Shown here in pieces: positions 12,779 to 52,238 of a stretch of DNA of 64,000 nucleotides. This DNA is from Adiantum capillus-veneris (lineage: Eukaryota > Streptophyta > Polypodiopsida > Polypodiales > Pteridaceae): assembly GCA_014529385.2 (NCBI GenBank), contig CM043962.1, forward strand, positions 88,935,180 to 88,999,179. The letters run 5' to 3'. The notes under the pieces were generated by a model, which saw only the letters and a program-made list of their open reading frames with translations, made no database searches and was not told where the DNA came from. How positions within the stretch are numbered: position 1 is the stretch's first letter; every line of letters starts with the position of its first letter. The position numbers were made by a program, and so were the translations under genes.

Positions 12779-14420
12779 GTGACCTATGGAATTAATATGG
12801 ACTTCTATCTGAACTGTTTGGATGTGATATGATTCACTTGTTGTTATGGTTATATTCTTCATGCATATGCCGGAATATACATAAATGGCAACTTCTACTG
12901 TAACATTTACGGCACTGGTCTTTTTCACCTTATGGGTTTAGGAAAGGCTTTTAGTTTATGATTAACTTATCATTGGCACATATATGTGCATCCTTTTGTC
13001 TGCGGCTTTGGTTTTGAAATTCCTTTTGAGGTTAGGGATATCTGGCAATGCATATCTACGGGATTTTTCATAGGCATGTTTTAAGAATAACTTTAAAAGG
13101 TGGTATCCTCTTGCAAACACTGGATAAATGTTGCCTTCAATTGTTGTTTTAGCTAAAATGAAATGACAGAAGCTCTTAGTGAATGGCCCTATATAATAGG
13201 GTTGAACTTTTTGTGGGGGGTAAACATACAGCGTGGTATACTCTGTTATGGTTGGTGCGACTGGTATGATACTGATGTTGTGCCTCTGAGGTTGTTATCG
13301 AGCTTACCATTACTGCTCGATTTCAATCTATAGTGTTTTAGTGTTGTGGATATAGAGCTTTAACATTTGCTCGCTTAGCCATGAATGGGTGGTGGTGTAC
13401 ATGGTTATGATTGATTGTGGCCACAGTGGTTATTCTATCGATGTGTGCTTATGGGGTTGGTACCGAGATTACCATTCTTGCTCAGATACGGTCTATGCCG
13501 ATTTAGTGTTATGTATATTGATTCTTTGTAAAATTGCTCAACATGGCCGAATATGGTTATTAACGGTTGTGAACAGGGTTATGATTGATTGTGGCTGATT
13601 ATGGTTAAGATAATGGTTATAAAAGGTTGTGGATTATGGTAGATATGGTTGTAAATGGACTACTCATGAGGCTGTAAATGGTTGCTTATTGCATCTAAGT
13701 TATGGGCCACAGCGGCTCACTTTCCTAGCTTTTTGAACAAATATGGAGCTATGAAATATCCCATTTATATGTTGTATGTTTTAGGGAAGTAGCACTCATA
13801 CTTACTTCTTTATACGTGTTCTCAACTCCGTATAGGGATGTGTAGGACTTACTAACATCCTTTTATGTTACGGGTGACTCCAAAGTCTAGATTGACTTCA
13901 CGTATGAGCACTGTCAAACTGACCCTGAAAAAAAGCGTCAATTAATGCCAAACTCTGTAAAGTCAAGAAACATGTAATATGTGGCCCACTTCGATGCTAA
14001 ATTGCCTCATAAAACTTGTCTACGGCCTTATCTCATGAGAGCTTGCAAAGCTAAAGGGGCTCGAAATGTTTTTTTCCCGTAAATGAAATTATCTCTGAAT
14101 ATATGAGTAGCTTCACATTTTTTATTATTTATCTTTGAAAGCATTTCACTTGGGTGACATCTATAATATGTGGGATACCCATGCATCACCTGCATACGGT
14201 GCCAATGCTAACTGAAATTTGTGTTGTTTCCATGAGTGCAGGTGAAGCTTACCGTCTCAACTATGGTTTTCAAAGTTCCTTGGCTTGAAGATGGGGGACT
14301 TATATATCTTCAGGCTCTTGATTCTCTTGTACTTGTGTATAAAGTCTGTTCTATACTATGAATGGGAATTATACCACCTTTTCATTGACATAGTTTCTAG
14401 TGTCTTTTGTAATTTGAAAA

Positions 14421-15805
<1,385 letters not shown>

Positions 15806-15868
<63 letters not shown>
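15806..15868. repeat. AG microsatellite
   Basis: (AG)n of about 63 bp, 30 bp upstream of the SINE insertion site. Confidence 0.95.
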
Positions 15869-15870
<2 letters not shown>

Positions 15871-15897
15871 ACAATTTGTGATATAAGCACTCAAAAT

Positions 15898-16267
15898 GAT
15901 TGGTTTGTTGTGTCCCCAAAGAGTGGTCTAACAGTAAGGCTTTGGCCTCTCAACCTATAGGTTGTGGGTTCAAATCCCCCGTTGGGTCACCTCTAGAGGG
16001 ACACCTTGTGCTCACCTAGTGTTCACGTTGCTAGGGTTCTTACCCTTGGACACTCGAGTGCATCCTCCTCCTCAAGTGGGTTACCCGAGGAGGAGGTTCC
16101 TAGCACATGGTGCATCAATTAAGTGGCCATGGTGATGCCTACACGTGGCAATTGCCCGATGGTACATGGCCCTTGCCTGACCAAGTTTCATGGCTAATAT
16201 TTGGAAGGGATAAGCACCTCCCCTGTGGGCCTCTAGTGCGTCCAAAAAAAAAAAGATTGGTTTGTTG
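15898..16267 (+). mobile_element. Complete tRNA-derived SINE with 13-bp target duplication
   Basis: The body 15,911-16,254 (344 bp) is flanked by perfect direct repeats GATTGGTTTGTTG (15,898-15,910 and 16,255-16,267) and ends in an A run of 11. The 5' part has RNA polymerase III promoter blocks: an A-box-like GTGGTCTAACAGTAAGGC (from 15,923) and a B box GGTTCAAATCC (15,967-15,977). The rest is a tRNA-unrelated body that includes a CTCCTCCTC / GAGGAGGAG inverted pair. The intact duplication and tail suggest a fairly recent insertion. Mobilisation would depend on a partner LINE RT. Confidence 0.9.
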
Positions 16268-17820
16268 CTAACAAAGAATGCCTTTTGATTGTAGTCAGAA
16301 TACTATTACATGTTTGCCAAACTTTGAGGTTTGTTGCTATCAAAGAATGGCTTTTGATTATAGTCACCTTACTTTCCTCATAATATTGCCAATCATAGAA
16401 CCACGTGTCAATTGACCTTGCAAACTAGATAAAGTTCAAAGTTGCAAGATTTTACATTGCATAGGCAGTACTCTACAAATTAGTGTTTGATCAATTTCAA
16501 TTTATCATAGGTGTCATAAACTTGTCATTTTGATTATCTCCACAAGTGCCTGCTTTTGAAATGTATTCCAATAAAATAATTTTTCAGTGGCCATCATGAT
16601 GGGAGAGAACAATTGGTATGATTATTACAAAAATATATGAACTTGCATAGTTTGGAATTTCATGATGTGAACAAGAGAAGTCAACTTACATTCTCTTCCC
16701 CAATTCTTGGATTCTATATGGTAGAATGTATGAAGCAAGCACCAGCTCTACTAGTACACATGCCACCGCTAATTTAGACAGATGCGTAAAACCAAAATGA
16801 ACAAAATGCGGCTTATACAAAGCTTCAAGATTTCTAAGAAATTCAAAGTTGCATACCATGGAAACTTTTGCCTAATTTGAGATTAAGATGTGATCTTCAA
16901 TGCCTCTTTAAGGCAATCTATTGGCATGCAATTGCACATTCACAAAGTTCATGATTTTGTATACTGTCACAAGCTTCTTTGTGAAGTAATGTGAGTTATA
17001 GAACACCCAAGTTTACAAAAAGATTATTGAGTGCCAAATTGTTACAAACCATTCATCTTGAGGCAAAGTTTCATTGGAATTAATTTGCTCAATACATGTT
17101 GTAGTATTCTTGTCAAGGAAAATTAGCAAGTAAAGAAGCTAATGCTCAAAACCACAAACTTATCAGCACAAACAAGCTTTCTAGGTTATTAAATCAATCC
17201 ATGTTGTGACTTGCATCAACAGCCTTACAAGTGCAGTGCACATGAGTGATCAAAAGGTGTGTTTGCCTTAAAGTTTTGGGCCTCAGCAGTATCACTTTGG
17301 GCATCATCCTGCCCCGGCTGGCTTGCAGACAGCTGGAAGCTCTTTTCCCCCTTGCCAGCTTGCCGGCTCTAGCCCAAAAATAAAAGTGAAGTAACATTTG
17401 TATGCTGTTCTTAGGTTAGGTTTGCCAAGCTGCAAGCTGGAGGTAGTATACGAGTTATGAGGACCTCATCAAATCTGATTGCAGATGCTGACTCTCAAGA
17501 AAATGTATTGGGGATTATTTCTCAAAGAGACAATCATGATAGCCCCTCATTTTGCAGGACACAGAAGGCCATGTACTTGGAATGACAAATAAAGAGATGG
17601 AAGCAGACAACTCTTAATTATAGAGAAAAGCTTACCTTGCAATGCCTTCTCTTTGCATGTGTATCCAGCCTAAAACCCCAAGCAAAAGCACAATCATCCT
17701 CATTAAAGAAAAATTAAAAAACAAAACTTCAAAGCAAACCATCACCTTGCCAAAACCACCACCCAAAAAAAAAACCACCTTGTAATTGACCTCAGAGAAG
17801 CAGATATGATCACCTGCAAA
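16268..17820. other. No recognisable gene; downstream flank of the kinase gene
   Basis: AT-rich DNA. A ~42-bp direct repeat (GGTTTGTTGCTA-CAAAGAATG...) lies at 16,258-16,298 and 16,329-16,368. The part nearest 17,820 should include the 3' UTR of the minus-strand kinase. I do not call a polyadenylation site. Confidence 0.6.
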
Positions 17821-42713
<24,893 letters not shown>

Positions 42714-45700
42714 TTGGAGTGAAGAGAGCTACAGAACACCCTGCTGGCATCAGAGGGCACCCCGCGTTCCTTCCGTCGTACCTCTTGAAGTTGGCGGAGT
42801 TGTTTTTAAATTGGGAAAATTACCAAAACACCCCTCAAATTTCAAAAATTCCCAAAATACTCCCAACATTTTGTCAGAAATTCCCAAAATGCCCTTCAAT
42901 TTTTCCACAATACCCATGGTTGCGAGATTAAATTTCTCCAAAGATAAAAAAATATGTAGCTTTTTATAAGAAGACTGATTGTCTATCAATACAGGATGCT
43001 AAAATTAGAATTTGAATTGGTCAAGTCAAATGAATTGCTTCTAGACATAATTGCTTTTTTTTTGCCAGGGAAATTCCACAAATTAGAGGGGTATTTTGGT
43101 AATTTCCTTTTAAATTTGGGGCGTGTTAAGACTGCTAACACTCGTCGCGGACCCTTGCCGGCATCACATGCTTGGTCTATTGAGGAGTCCGCTCACACAC
43201 ACCCTAGTGCCCACTGCGTGCGCATAGACAAACACACACACTTATTGGTTGTACATGGAGCGTCCATCACATGGGCTGGGTGGGCAAGCTAGAAGCCTCA
43301 CTATAGCTCTTGGGCGTGACGCATCCTACCATGAGGGCATGGCAGACAGAGCTCCTTGTGTAGTTTAGGAAACAAATGGGATTCGTCCAAGATGGGATTA
43401 ATTTGAAACTTACGTCGAGACAAAACCTTAACTTCGAAGAAACTCGTTTTCTTAAGGTCTTGTTTGAGTAGCCATTAAAAGGAAATGGAATTAAGTGATT
43501 TTAACTCAATGAACCTAATGCAAATTTCAATTAGGATTAAAACTTTAGTGAGAAGATTTGATGTGGATAACCCTTGCATAACATAGAAATGTTAAGTGTG
43601 AAATTTGTCTTAGATGTGCAACAGGGGATGGTCCTTTTTGGCTAGGAATGATAACCATTGGTCTATATAACTGAGATCGCCTTCATTCAAGGTCCTGAAA
43701 TTAGGATTGAATGGGGAGTGAATCCCGGCCTGGTGGGAGGACCCGAGAATGCGTTTGGAAATTGGCATAGTAAGGTAGGCATGATGTCAACGGGAAAAGA
43801 GGAAGGAATATGGATCTAGGAAGGCATCAAATAAGGGAGAAATATGTGATTTAATTAAGAAAATCTTATAATTGTTTGGTAAAAGGGACCTTGGAAAGAC
43901 TAGGAACCTAAATGGGCTATTTTGCAATTGTCCTCATTAGCCACACCTTTGCTCTGCTGCTCGTATTATTTATCTAAAAAAATCATAGAGTATATTAATT
44001 TTGTAAGCCTTTTCCAAACAAGATTTAAAAAATACGAATTGAAAATTGTGTAAGGTACCACCTTCACACGTGGCGGAGGAGACAAGATACCCAAGTCTTG
44101 GGACGAGGATAGGGTTATGCCTGAAGAAGTATATGTGACTGCTTGAAAGATAATTAGATAACTTTAATAATACTAAAAGAAATAGGAAGTAAAATAGTCT
44201 AAAAAAGAAAAAGGTGGGAATGACCTGATAAATGCACACTTACAAGGGTATGCAATAGTTTGCATGCTTCTTGAAAATGCTTGAAATGTATTCATGGTTC
44301 GACGTGTTTGAAATAATGTATCATAGTAGTACCTTGGAAAAGTGCATGTATGAAACGGGTTGGTGGGAGGGTGGTTTATGGAGGGTAAATTTGTTGGCCG
44401 AAAAGTTGAACCCAATTTTATGTTCTACATTAAGATAAGTCAAGAACGGGGGAAGGGATTCCAATCTACAGAGTGGGGATCAAACTTGGGAACGAGGGAT
44501 TCATGTAGTTAGTAATTACTCTCATCTTAGGGGAATGCAATGATAGTTGTGCTCGGTCATAATCGGGGGGAAAGTGCAAGTAACCTTGAACCAAGGATGA
44601 ATTAGAGAACTCCGTCCACTTGACCCTGGAAGGTTGAGCTCAAATTTAGTCTGATGACTTCGATTAGAAAGTTGAACCGATGAGGAAAGTTGTTTTCGGA
44701 TCAAGGGATCCATAGGAGAAAAGTGAATATTAACACCCCTTTGTTTTGGCATCGAAGATCAGGAGGAGTCTTGTCTAGGTGTCGGTCTCAAGTGGGAGGG
44801 GTGTCAAAAATCGTGATGTACCCATTTGGAGATGGTGCAGCCGACAGTCCCTGGCATGGCCCTCATAGAAGCAAAAGGCAAAACACTGGTTTAGTGTTGA
44901 TGGAACCTAGACATGTGACATTCAACAATTGGCATGACAAATTTAATGGGTCACTCCTTTTTGCTATAGAACCCCCACTCCCACCCTACTAGATTGAGTT
45001 GGATATAATGCTGTCAAAGTTACGTCCTGATAGAAGGACCTTTCAAATGCTGCGACGACTGACGTATACAAACATAATGATACAGGTACAAAATTTTTAT
45101 GTCGAAATATTGGGAGGTGGTCCTTTGACTATTCGTTCGTGGGTGGTTGGCCATGCGGACCATTTACCGTTGGAAGAATGGTCGGATGAACTATACCAAG
45201 GGGTTGAGAATAGTTAGGCTTATCAAAGACTCTTTCAGATGTCTCATGTGGAGTAGCAATAGTACATGAGGGAGGAAATAATTGATATGGTAACTCAAAC
45301 TATTTTTTATGGGAATGAGCGCTAACTATTGAAGTGAATGTATTGATAAGATACCTAGCCTTGAAATGGTTGCACTGCATTGCACATAAGGATGGGTGAT
45401 TGCACTCCCCGGGGGGGGGGGGGTTTGAGCAACAAACATCAAATTTGCAAGCTCTCAAGCCAGAACAATGTCAAGGAAAACTATGTGCTCAAATTAAGAA
45501 AAAGACACTATAGTGAGGATTCTTACAGACCACCGCGCGTGTCAGGTGTTACCCTGTGCGAACTACGGAGTCCAAATTGGATTGTCATTAGTGTGGAGTG
45601 TTTGCAAGTTCCATGTTTTGGAAACAGAAGATATCAATGGATAGAGTAGTTTGGGTGCCTCTTTCGTAGGGTCACTATGTAAAGGGGTACACATGTCTCG

Positions 45701-47684
45701 TGCTGTATTGCAATTTGAGATCTTGATGAATAAGTAGTTACAATTTTCCTTTACCTTCTTGTTCATCTTATGTATTGCTATTTTTTCTGTTGTTGCTGTG
45801 TACAAAGATGTATCTGTGAAGAGGGTACTCAGTTCCATACCTCAATGTGTCGAGCATGGTACACCAAAACATACTTAAATTAATCATTACATTTCAAAAT
45901 GTAACTATGTAAAAACAAATTTAGAGAGAAACTCTAAGTCTCTCACAACTTCAATTTTACAATATTCAAAATCTATGCTTAAGTCGCCATCACACTCGGA
46001 ATTGAACTCTACCTGAGCATTCCCTCATTCTTCTCAAAGCAAACTAAAGTTGCCTGCCCTGCGAATATTGAACATATCCTACAATAAGTGCAGCCCACAG
46101 TATGAATGGAAAGCTGAGAGGTCGTCGAAAACTTATTGTATAGCTTTCAATAGTACATTGTAGTTGATATGCATGGCAATTTATGCATTGTCAGCCATAA
46201 CGTGTTGTCAACAATGAGATTAGAAAAGGTCTTTTGAATTCAGCCGATAATATAATGAGAAAAAAGTGGGATGTTGTGCAAGCTACCGGGATGCATTCAA
46301 CAACTAGCTTCTAGGGTAGAATCCAGCACTGTCATAGTTGGGAGGCAGGGGGTAGGTGTTGTGGACTATCAATCTGCTATCAATTAAAACTCTGCTACAA
46401 ATGATGGATATCGCATCACAACGAGAATGAAAGTGAAGCTCCTCCAACGATTGTGTGACAACTCAGCAAATGGAGTCGCTGCCACCTCAGCGCACATTTG
46501 TTTTGTTGCTATCTGCACTATAGGCACTGTCAATGCTCTACAGACTTGCCACCTCAGCATCTGGAATCGGTAGTGGACACTTGTTGGCCCTCGTCCTTCT
46601 AATTGTGATGGCCAAGAGTGGTCGTGCAGTGATCATTTCCTGAATAAAGTGCTCCCGGCCTCCGTTGATTGCCATGTGGTCGCTCGTTATTTTAGGAAAT
46701 GGTCACTACACGACCATTTTCTACACCATCTTGCTACCCTTTGTAGGTGGGCTGTACAGGATTCCTCCTTGATCATCTGCATCATGTGCGTCGCCTTCTT
46801 ACCATACTTGAGTCAATTGGTCCTTATAGTTTCCAATAACTACTTTTGCTATGACGCATACATTACGACATGTATGTCATCCTCTATCTCTTCGTCAACC
46901 ATGAGCACCACATATTACCCAACTTGCTCATTGCCAAAGAGATATACCAGCTCCACTACAATCGTTGGACACATTGGATGAGGGCAGGCAATAGGGAGGT
47001 ATGAAGGGAAACAAAATTAGGGAGGGGGAGAGCGATTGGCCTAAGAGGGAGTCCCCCTTGTGGTGAAGAAGAGAGAGACACAAATGCATCCATGAGAGAT
47101 ACATTCAAGAAAGAAGATGCTACAGGAGTCAAGGATATGGTGGTGGGGAGCATGCTAGCTGGGGGGTTTTAATAGCCCCCAACTTATAATGATGAGCATG
47201 TTCTTAATGAGCCTGTAGGAGGTGCAACCTATTTGGACCAAGGGAGGGAGCTACAAAGAGGGTATGGTGGGGAAAGTTGTAGTTCAAAAAGACACCACCC
47301 TCGTAAAAGGTGCATCACATGTGGGCTGAGGGGAGCTCCTCTTACTGCAAGACAACGATGGTGTGTAATTGGAGCTGCAACATTCAAAACTTTGCAGATT
47401 GAAGATGAGGTTGCGATGAAGCCAAGGGTAGTCATGGAGTTTGAGGGCACCGCCCTTATGTAAGGGTTTAGCTTGACGATAGGGTTCTTGTGGCCATAGA
47501 ATGTGAGTTGTTCCCCAATCCACAGACTCTAAGGTTGTGATGTGGTCCTTGACAGGGGCCTAAACAAAAATTAGAGTCCCTAAGTATGGAAAATCCAGGG
47601 AACAGACCCTTACCATTGGTAATGTCTTGGGACTATATCCCTAGAGAAAAGACCTAGGCCTGTCTCGCAAGCAAAAACAAGACT
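42714..47684. other. Intergenic, upstream of the kinase; no confident gene
   Basis: The first few hundred bases should hold the kinase promoter and 5' UTR, but I see no clear TATA. AT-rich DNA follows. A broken frame at 44,690-45,217 (+), containing LDIMLSKLRPDRRTFQM and WVVGHADHLPLEEW, is the only stretch that looks once-coding; I do not recognise it. A poly-G run is at 45,411-45,423. Short open frames around 46,650-47,500 lack motifs. Confidence 0.5.
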
Positions 47685-47816
47685 GTTGGGATTAGTGATG
47701 CAGGAAAACACACACATCTTGGAGAAGACGGAGGAAGCTCAAGGCACACAACAGAGAGTGTTTTACTTAGTGTGCAATGGAGAGATAGATAGCCCTAGAA
47801 TGATGGGCGTATATAC
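47685..47816 (-). repeat. Truncated copia LTR
   Basis: It matches the first 132 bp (plus-strand reading) of the LTR starting at 47,817, with ~10 differences, and stops exactly at GGGCGTATATAC. The full element begins at the next base, so the copia element inserted into, or recombined with, an older LTR. Confidence 0.8.
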
Positions 47817-48044
47817 TGTTGGAATTAGGGTTGCAGAGAAACACACACAGCTTTGGAGAAGATGAAGGAAGATCAAGGCACACAATAGAGAGTGTATTAC
47901 TTAGTGTGCAATGGAAAGATAGATAGCCCTAGAGTGATGGGCGTATATACAATGCTCGGGGGAAAAAAACTCCTAAAGAGGGAAAAAATGGCATGGCGGT
48001 CCTAGTGTGTTCACACACATCACTACCACATGTATATGGTAACA
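47817..48044 (-). repeat. Copia 3' LTR
   Basis: 228 bp. It is like 62,851-63,177 but lacks that copy's internal ~99-bp duplication. Confidence 0.85.
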
Positions 48045-48058
48045 AATCCCTCCTAGAG
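48045..48058 (-). promoter_or_regulatory. Copia polypurine tract
   Basis: On the sense strand CTCTAGGAGGGATT lies directly before the LTR start TGTTACC. The second element has CTCCAGGAGGGATT at 63,178-63,191. Confidence 0.65.
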
Positions 48059-48164
48059 TGATGCGGTGAGTGAGAGATGGCACATGAGTAAAGGGAAGTG
48101 CCATGCCCTGAGGACATGATCAGTCCACAAAGGGGAGAAAGCCCAAAGCTTTGCAGAAAGCTTC

Positions 48165-48719
48165 TCACTTCTCACGAGACAATGCCTTTGTGAAAAGATC
48201 TGCAAGGTTGTCTTGTGTTGGCACGTAAGCCAAGCTCATCTCTCCTGCTGAGAGTCTCTCCCTAACATAGTGGTAATGCACCTCAATGTGCTTTGTGAGA
48301 GCATGAAAAACTGGGTTCCTCGCAACTAACAATGCGCTATGACTGTTAGTGTAGATAGTGTTGGCATTGTCCTGTCCAACACCCAAATCAGCCATAAGGC
48401 GTCTGAGCCATACACACTCAACCGTAGCTGTGAAGACTACCCTGTACTCAGTCTCACAACTCGAAGTGGCCACATTAGGTTGCTTCTTGCTCAAACATGA
48501 TATACATGAATTGCCAAGCATGAAACAAAAACCACTTGTGGACACTTGCGTGTCAAAACAACAAGCCCAATCAGAGTCCGAAAAAGCATGTAAGTCTGGC
48601 GGCAATGATCCCCCCTTGGGATAAAACAAGCCAAGATGTAAAGTGCCACTAAGGTAGCGGAAAATCCTCTTGACAGCCTGCCAATGCTTAGACCCTGGGC
48701 TATGCATAAATCTGCTGAC
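48165..48719 (-). pseudogene. Copia RNase H domain (3' part of pol)
   Basis: The frame begins VSRFMHSPGSKHW, which directly continues FAVSQ at 58,820 once the inserted transposon is removed. It has FSDSDWA, SKKQPNVATSSCETEY and HIEVHYHYVRE, the RNase H landmarks of copia. It ends at a stop at 48,165. Confidence 0.9.
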
Positions 48720-48739
48720 CATTAGGAAAAGTTTGGACT
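48720..48739 (+). repeat. Left terminal inverted repeat
   Basis: CATTAGGAAAAGTTTGGACT, exact reverse complement of 58,800-58,819. Weaker similarity (A-rich, then GG-C) continues for ~15 bp inward. Confidence 0.95.
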
Positions 48740-49121
48740 AAAAAATGGGCCTTATAAGAAATGCCAGGTCAGCTTAGAGAGAGATAATAAAAAGTCCCTA
48801 ATTTCATTTTTGATATTCACTTTAAAAAAAACTCGCATATCAGATTTGGGGGATACGTTTATTAAAACTCTCAAAAAGTGTTCAGACAATGATAACATAC
48901 GACGGCTCCGAATTGAACGCCGATTGTCTCAATCTTTCAAAATTTTCAAAACTAAGATTTGGCGCTCAACGAGGTGCATTGAATGTTATTCTTCTTCTCA
49001 TTTTTGCGTCTCTCTTGCTTTCCGCCTGCGCGCAGTCTCCTCCTTTGATCTCTCTTCCATTTGCTTCACTCTTGCGCTCTCCTCTGTTTTGAGCTTTCTC
49101 ATTCACCAAGTCATCTCAATG

Positions 49122-52089
49122 TCATTATCATCTTCACATAGAACTCAAACGAGGAGTCAAAACGATGTGTATCATATGCATATCGATCTGTCCAGAGAAT
49201 ACGAGCCCCTCCACAAGAAGAATAAGCGAGGCATCCTTTTCGAAGCTTCAAAAGAGATCTTTGGGTGGATGGCAGGATATATCCTGAGCATCCTATCACC
49301 AACTCAACTCCACCGTTCAGAAACATAGCGTCATTGCTGAACTATGTAGGAGACGGCTATTCTGGTTTATATGGCTACACTAAGCATTTGGCGGCCAAAA
49401 ATGATATTCTTAAGCTTGAGAGAGACCTTGCACACGAAGAAAACTTTTGCTTGAAGCAAATTGTGACAGAGTGCGCTCAACAACTGAAAGGCAAGGACGA
49501 AAGCATCACGCAGCTCACACAGGATCTCAGAGAAAAAAACACTGTCTTGGGTCCTCGGTTAAGAGAACGACGCTTACGAGACATTGAACGACTGAAGGTT
49601 GGTTCTGGGGGTTTGAAGAAGAGGGTTAAAGCAATCAAGTAAGATTATCATTCAAGCAGGTTTAATTCATCTTTACATTTGTAGTTTTATATCTTACTTT
49701 TCATATTTATGCTTAGATCGTTGTTACATCCTCAGTCAAATATTGACAGCAACACACCAACTTCTTCAATTCCTTATGGTCTCATACTAAAACGCAAAGA
49801 TGTCGCCGGACTTTTGGACGATAAGCGGTACTGCAAGATTGTTGCTAAGCAACTTGACACTCTTTTGAAACATAATCAACTCCAAACATGTGATGTTCAG
49901 TCAATTTTGGATGAAGCCGGAATATCCAACAAATGTTATTCTGTAATTTTTAGGTATGTCTGGTGTTTGAATCAATTGTCTTCACATGTCAAATCAAATG
50001 TCTGCAATTTTTAGGTATATTGGATATGTGTAGCATTTGAAAACTTGAAAATAGTCCATTTACTTAATTTTCTCTTTACAGAACTATGCAGCAACAAAGT
50101 AAGAAGTTCAATCTCAAGCATACGTTGCTGCCAAATCCTTTCTCCATTCGAAAGACAAGACTGGAGGTCAACCAGGAAGTGCTTCGGACATTGGGCACTG
50201 CTTTTCACATTGAAGCAATGTACATATGGCCATCAACAAAGGAAGTGGTCTATGACAAATACAATAATACATTTTATGATTTAGTAGCTTTGCAGACATA
50301 TATTGTTCAATTGTTCGAGGTTTCTCAAGAGGAATGCAATGGAGTCTTGAAGTTTGTGCTTAAACTGGATGAGTGCGAGCTAGTGAAAGAGACAAAGGTT
50401 GAGCGTGTCACAATAACACTTATGAATAGAGCATTGTATGAAAGCATTGCTTCAGATGACCCTAGAAACTTTAGTGTGCAATCCGAAAACAATATTTTCT
50501 TATTAGCCACATTCAAGGTTTGATATCAACAAGTTTTTGCTTTAAAAAATGGTTAGACATGTTTCATTTGATTGGTTTGGTTTTCCCATTTCAGGTGCCT
50601 GGAGAGAATTTCGATATTCTTAACTGGGTTTTCCATCAAACAAGTATTCCTGAAGTCATAAGCGAATAGAGAAATGGAAAGACACTCGATGTATTAGGCA
50701 TGGGTTCATACACAGTAGAGTGGCATATGGCTGGAGATCTCAAAACCCTATGTTTCATTTGATTGGTTTGGTTTTCCCATTTCAGGTGCCTGGAGAGAAT
50801 TTCGATATTCTTAACTGGGTTTTCCATCAAACAAGTATTCCTGAAGTCATAAGCAAACAGAGAAATGGAAAGACACTCGATGTATTAGGCATGGGTTCAT
50901 ACACAGTAGAGTGGCATATGGCTGGAGATCTCAAAACCCTAAAGTGTATGTACAACATCTCAAAAGGAGCAACAAGTAAAAGCCCTTGTTTGTATTGCAT
51001 GGGAGGAGTCATTGGTCTTGACAAAAGAAATTGGAGGAGAGCACCGGACAGGCACTTGCAGGACCTTAACTTCCGCCCAGTGTTGGATATTCCACTATCT
51101 AGAGTACATATTTGCATGATGCATGCACTCTGCAGAATCATTGAGAAACTTATGTTTCTGTACATTTGTTTTGCTTGGACCACTCGGCCAGCATCAACAA
51201 AACAAAGGGCTATATTATCATTGGAAACAATTTTCTCAGATATGGGCTTGCATGGAGGACATGTGAAAATAGAGCAGGACGAGAAGAGGTCTAAGAATGG
51301 TCGAGATGTGCCAAAGAAGTTGTCTATTGGCGGTGTGAAAGCCCGTCTCTTCTTGTCGATGCCAACAAGTGGCAGACAACGCAAAAGCCAAAGTGCTCAG
51401 GAAAGGTTGACATTGAGATACAACCGGTGGAGAAACCTGCACAATGCAGTGGTTGACCACGCAGACAATGGTGCAGCAAGGACTCGCAAAGCGAACGTGT
51501 GGAAAAGTTTGGATTCCATATTCAAGTTTTGTGAGCTCAATACTTGGAGAGATAGTGACTATACATCGTTTCAAGACGCTCTGGAGACCTTCCACAAGTC
51601 TTTCATAGCTGCATGGACAAATCAACACATAACTCATTACATGGTATATTAATTTATTTGATAAAATTGTGATTATATATTTACTATAAACAATAGGCTG
51701 GTTTTTTTTTGCAGCATATCATATGCAACCACATGCCTTGGTTTGCTAGGCAGTATGGTAGCTTGGCTATATGGTCTACACAAGGTATGGAGAAAACTCA
51801 CTACCAAGCCCGTACTGGCTATTTCAGCCACACTTGTCTCTGAGGTGGTGCAAACAAAGCCAACAGTTTGGAGGAACTACATCAATGGACTTATCGAAAA
51901 CTTATGCATAGAACACATCGAAAGGAATGTGTCAAAGACAGTCAGATTGGCCAAGCAATGAGATTAGCAAGCAAACGACGGAAGAAGGAAATATGGGAGA
52001 CATCTTCTACGGCATCGCGACATGCAGAGTGGCGACTTAAAAAAGAACGCACTGGAAAAACTTGGACAACTCCGACCCAAGTTGTTTGA
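49122..52089 (+). pseudogene. Gene A: transposase-like protein, multi-exon
   Basis: Exons: ~49,122-49,638 (with a frame change near 49,262), 49,717-49,953, 50,082-50,517, 50,595-~50,749 (duplicated exon copy), 50,786-51,643, 51,715-52,089. Donors and acceptors are canonical and phases fit. The N-terminal part has a helix predicted to coil (KNDILKLERDLAHEEN). The core has KLDECEL, WHMAGDLKTLK, a SPCLYCMGG zinc-like pair and STQGMEKTH. This order (Asp, Asp, Cys-x2-Cys, late Glu) resembles DDE transposases of several eukaryotic DNA transposons; the catalytic assignments are inferred. Basic C-terminus. TAG 50,667 lies only in the duplicated exon; TGA 51,841 interrupts the last exon. Confidence 0.6.
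50559..50940 (+). repeat. 191-bp tandem duplication covering an intron end and exon
   Basis: 50,559-50,749 and 50,750-50,940 are near-perfect tandem copies. Each contains a TTTCAG acceptor and the exon start encoding VPGENFDILNW. Copy 1 has GCGAATAG where copy 2 has GCAAACAG. Copy 1 thus carries a stop and copy 2 a Gln codon. Confidence 0.95.
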
Positions 52090-52238
52090 GACTTCCTAAA
52101 CATAGCGCATTGTAACACAATATAATTTTTTGTGCCAAGAGAAGACAACCAGTCACAAAAGTGAGAAACATAATGTACTCATTGTTTTGATAGAAAATGT
52201 ACGATTTTTTGGCATCGACAATATACATTGGAGCTTCT

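Larger units (their letters stand above)
11990..14420 (+). mobile_element. Diverged third copy of the long repeat (solo, ~2.4 kb)
   Basis: Three anchors are collinear with the 3.9 kb repeats. These are a TATA box with CTCACTTAGCATTG (12,576-12,610), a short first exon with donor (12,719-12,778), and the 3' part GGGATACCCATGCATCACCT...GAGTGCAGGTGA (14,170-14,245) matching GGGATGCCCAGCATCACCTA...GGTGTAGGTGA at 3648-3716. Sequence between the anchors is strongly diverged and shorter. It looks like a solo repeat of a related subfamily. No RT follows. Confidence 0.55.

Noticed and set aside
15923-15990. Functional tRNA gene
   Set aside because: The cloverleaf is incomplete, and the sequence is the head of a SINE with target duplications and an A tail.
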